NCBI GenBank assembly: GCA_029776125.1
Contig: JARVJS010000132.1
Location: forward strand, 1-6,171
Source: Nitrososphaeria archaeon
GTDB taxonomy: Archaea; Thermoproteota; Nitrososphaeria; JACIWG01
Reading direction: 5' to 3'
DNA: 6,171 bases
How positions within the stretch are numbered: position 1 is the stretch's first letter; every line of letters begins with the position of its first letter. The position numbers were made by a program, and so were the translations under genes. The notes below the pieces were generated by a model. It was not told the DNA's origin. It did no database searches and was given only the letters and a program-made list of their open reading frames with translations. Shown here in pieces: positions 4,803 to 6,171 of the stretch.

Positions 4803-4825
4803 AAAAAAAAGAAGGGGGAAGGGAA
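4803..4825 (-). terminator. Polypyrimidine and U-tract terminator of the Nramp-like gene
   Basis: On the minus strand the TAG stop is soon followed by a pure pyrimidine run of C and T ending in eight T (4810-4803), then seven A. The long U-tract without a GC hairpin is typical of archaeal intrinsic termination. The reverse T7 (4802-4796) could serve any plus-strand transcript entering from the left. Confidence 0.55.
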
Positions 4826-4831
4826 TGTGGT

Positions 4832-6171
4832 CTATATCTTTATTCCAAAGAAGTTATTAAGTACAAAGGCTACAAATATTATTGAATAGAAAACAAGTCC
4901 AACAATGATAACAAATATCTCCCACCATTTCATCCTATAAGGTTTTGGAAGTAGCACAAAGTTTACTCCAAGTAAGCCTATATAGCAGAAGACGCCAATT
5001 AAATTAGCGAAGGCTCCTGCTAGCACAGCTTGCCACGCGGGCTGTACTCCAACAAACATGAGAATGACCCATATCAATGAAAGCACAGCCAATATTGTGT
5101 AATATAGCTTCTTTGCATCTCCTTTGAATCTCTTTTCAAGGCTTGGGAAAGCTGTCCACCAAATGTTTGTAAACTCTCTTGGAAGCATGTCCACAACTGT
5201 TACAGTATTAGTTATGTAGAGTGCAAGTAGTAGTATTGTCATTAAAACTACCAATGCAGGTATGGGCATATAATTTGCTAGTGCTACTGGAAACGCCCAC
5301 CCACTTGGTATCTTAGCTCCCCTTGGTACAAGATGGTATGCCAATGCTACTGGGAACCACATGGTTACAAAGCTTCCAAAGAAGAAGACTACCCATTGCT
5401 CTAGGTGCACATACTTCATCCACCCATTGTATCTTCTTACATTCTCAGGATCTGTTTTTGGCATATATCCCTTGCTTAAGAATGGTACAACTTTACCTCC
5501 CACCACAGCCGGGATAAAGCCCGTCTTTTTAGTCATACCCCATTCTGTGTCTCTATAATAATTGGTCATAGCAATAGCGTTTGCTGCATAGTTTCCAGCA
5601 TATCCCGCTATTGCGGCAATAATAGCCCAGTTAACCCCAGCAGGTAATGAGCCGAAGGCGAAGAATCCTGAAAAAACCTCAAACAATACATTTGCTGGCA
5701 CAATTAAAAGTGTGATTATAACAATTATGCCAACCTCAACAACCACATCCCACCATGAAAGCCATCCTAATGTCTTCTGTATCTTTTCACCAAATAACAA
5801 TGGCGCTATCCCTATCAGCAGACCCACAACACCTAAGGCGCCAACAAGATACTGTTCAGGGGCCTCTGGTGGCCTACCTAGTGCTATATACGCAAAAGTT
5901 GTGCCCGTCAAAACCATGTAATATGGCCACATTAATCTGACAAAATCTGAAACTGTCCAGATGATGGCCCAAACCTTCTTTCCCAACCAAAGCCTCGAAA
6001 TACCATTTATTAGTGGTTCGCCAGTTGCCATTGTATATCTTGTTCCAGCTATAGCGCTAACTGTTTGTAAGAATATTGATAGTAGTGCAAACCATAATAT
6101 TGTTGGCCCATAAGATAAAATTGCTAGAGGCCCTGATATAACTTCTCCAGTTCCTATCCCGACTGAAACTG
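4832..6171 (-). CDS. Nramp (SLC11)-like multi-pass membrane transporter, divergent, partial at N-terminus
   Basis: Membrane transporter with the LeuT/APC-type layout. The frame is open to the right edge, so the start is outside; 445 residues are visible and Met at 6031 is internal. About ten hydrophobic segments can be counted. The first visible stretch, G-I-G-T-G-E-V-I-S-G-P, then L-S-Y-G-P-T-I-L-W and L-Q-T-V-S-A-I-A-G-T-R-Y-T-M-A-T-G-E, aligns by eye with Nramp TM1-TM2 (DPGN motif, SYGY-LLW, LLQ-LA-RLG-VTG). DPGN is replaced by GTGE (6154-6143). A later segment, A-G-Y-A-G-N-Y-A-A-N-A (GYAGN at 5605-5591) followed by N-Y-Y-R-D-T-E-W-G-M, sits where TM6 with the MPH motif would be. Losing both motifs removes the canonical Mn/Fe ligands, so the substrate may differ. 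The protein ends N-N-F-F-G-I-K-I. It is convergent with the tRNA and has no visible link to the pilus genes. A different APC-superfamily transporter is the alternative. Confidence 0.65.
   Translation of the reverse strand, partial: VSVGIGTGEVISGPLAILSYGPTILWFALLSIFLQTVSAIAGTRYTMATGEPLINGISRLWLGKKVWAIIWTVSDFVRLMWPYYMVLTGTTFAYIALGRPPEAPEQYLVGALGVVGLLIGIAPLLFGEKIQKTLGWLSWWDVVVEVGIIVIITLLIVPANVLFEVFSGFFAFGSLPAGVNWAIIAAIAGYAGNYAANAIAMTNYYRDTEWGMTKKTGFIPAVVGGKVVPFLSKGYMPKTDPENVRRYNGWMKYVHLEQWVVFFFGSFVTMWFPVALAYHLVPRGAKIPSGWAFPVALANYMPIPALVVLMTILLLALYITNTVTVVDMLPREFTNIWWTAFPSLEKRFKGDAKKLYYTILAVLSLIWVILMFVGVQPAWQAVLAGAFANLIGVFCYIGLLGVNFVLLPKPYRMKWWEIFVIIVGLVFYSIIFVAFVLNNFFGIKI

Larger units (their letters stand above)
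4448..4831. other. AT-rich intergenic region without a convincing gene
   Basis: This stretch lies between the tRNA (plus) and the membrane protein gene (minus), which converge. It is very A+T-rich with many stop codons in all frames. I see the tRNA terminator, an inverted repeat AACCTT/AAGGTT (4612-4617 and 4624-4629) overlapping a TATA-like CTTAAAAG, a second TATA-like TATAAAAG at 4736-4743 with no ORF behind it, and a T7A8 tract near the right end. An ORF on the minus strand running through the tRNA is spurious. Confidence 0.6.

Noticed and set aside
4796..4810. T7A8 tract as a possible origin or recombination site
   Set aside because: It is better explained as a bidirectional U-tract terminator at the end of the minus-strand gene. 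No repeats or replication genes accompany it.
5323..5940. Plus-strand ORFs of 60-70 codons opposite the Nramp-like gene
   Set aside because: All lie inside a 445-codon membrane protein frame and overlap one another in different frames, with no ribosome site or domain.
1..6171. CRISPR arrays or insertion sequences
   Set aside because: I found no regularly spaced direct repeats, transposase motifs or terminal inverted repeats.

Overview
This AT-rich window is very probably from a thermophilic archaeon of the Thermoproteota (crenarchaeal) type. Signs of this are leaderless genes with an archaeal TATA-like box about 26-33 bases before the start codon, TTG starts behind GGTGAT ribosome binding sites, a tRNA gene without an encoded CCA, and archaeal type IV pilus-like proteins with class III (prepilin-peptidase) signal sequences. 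The phylum is an inference from gene content; no marker gene in the window settles it.

Positions 1-3314, minus strand: a pilus-type assembly cluster read from right to left. Two paralogous small prepilins (2886-3314 and 2450-2875) come first. A U-tract and a new leaderless promoter follow. Next come a GspE/VirB11-type secretion ATPase (839-2386) and an overlapping GspF/TadC-type membrane platform protein (52-861), which appears to lack the usual C-terminal membrane segments.

Positions 3315-3402: a compact divergent promoter. A 16-bp near-perfect palindrome (3347-3362) lies between the TATA box of the pilin operon (minus) and that of a second operon (plus), and could coordinate the two.

Positions 3403-4341, plus strand: three small genes joined stop-to-start with no spacing. 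The first two have an N-terminal hydrophobic segment followed by a beta-rich domain and look like minor pilins or pilus accessory proteins. The third is a 61-residue protein with two membrane helices. I recognise none of the three as a named family. The coding strand of the last two is strikingly A-rich and G-poor.

Positions 4374-4447: tRNA-Lys(UUU), close downstream of and possibly co-transcribed with the plus operon. Positions 4448-4831 are AT-rich and hold no convincing gene, only a tRNA terminator, an orphan promoter-like site with a 17-codon ORF, and the terminator of the next gene.

Positions 4832-6171, minus strand: a multi-pass membrane protein distantly related to the Nramp (SLC11) transporters, open to the right edge. 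Both metal-binding signature motifs are replaced, so its substrate is uncertain.

Working model: the ATPase and platform protein assemble a surface filament from the two main prepilins, and the divergent operon supplies minor subunits or a membrane partner. Whether this is an adhesive pilus, a secretion or uptake pseudopilus, or something new cannot be decided from the sequence.
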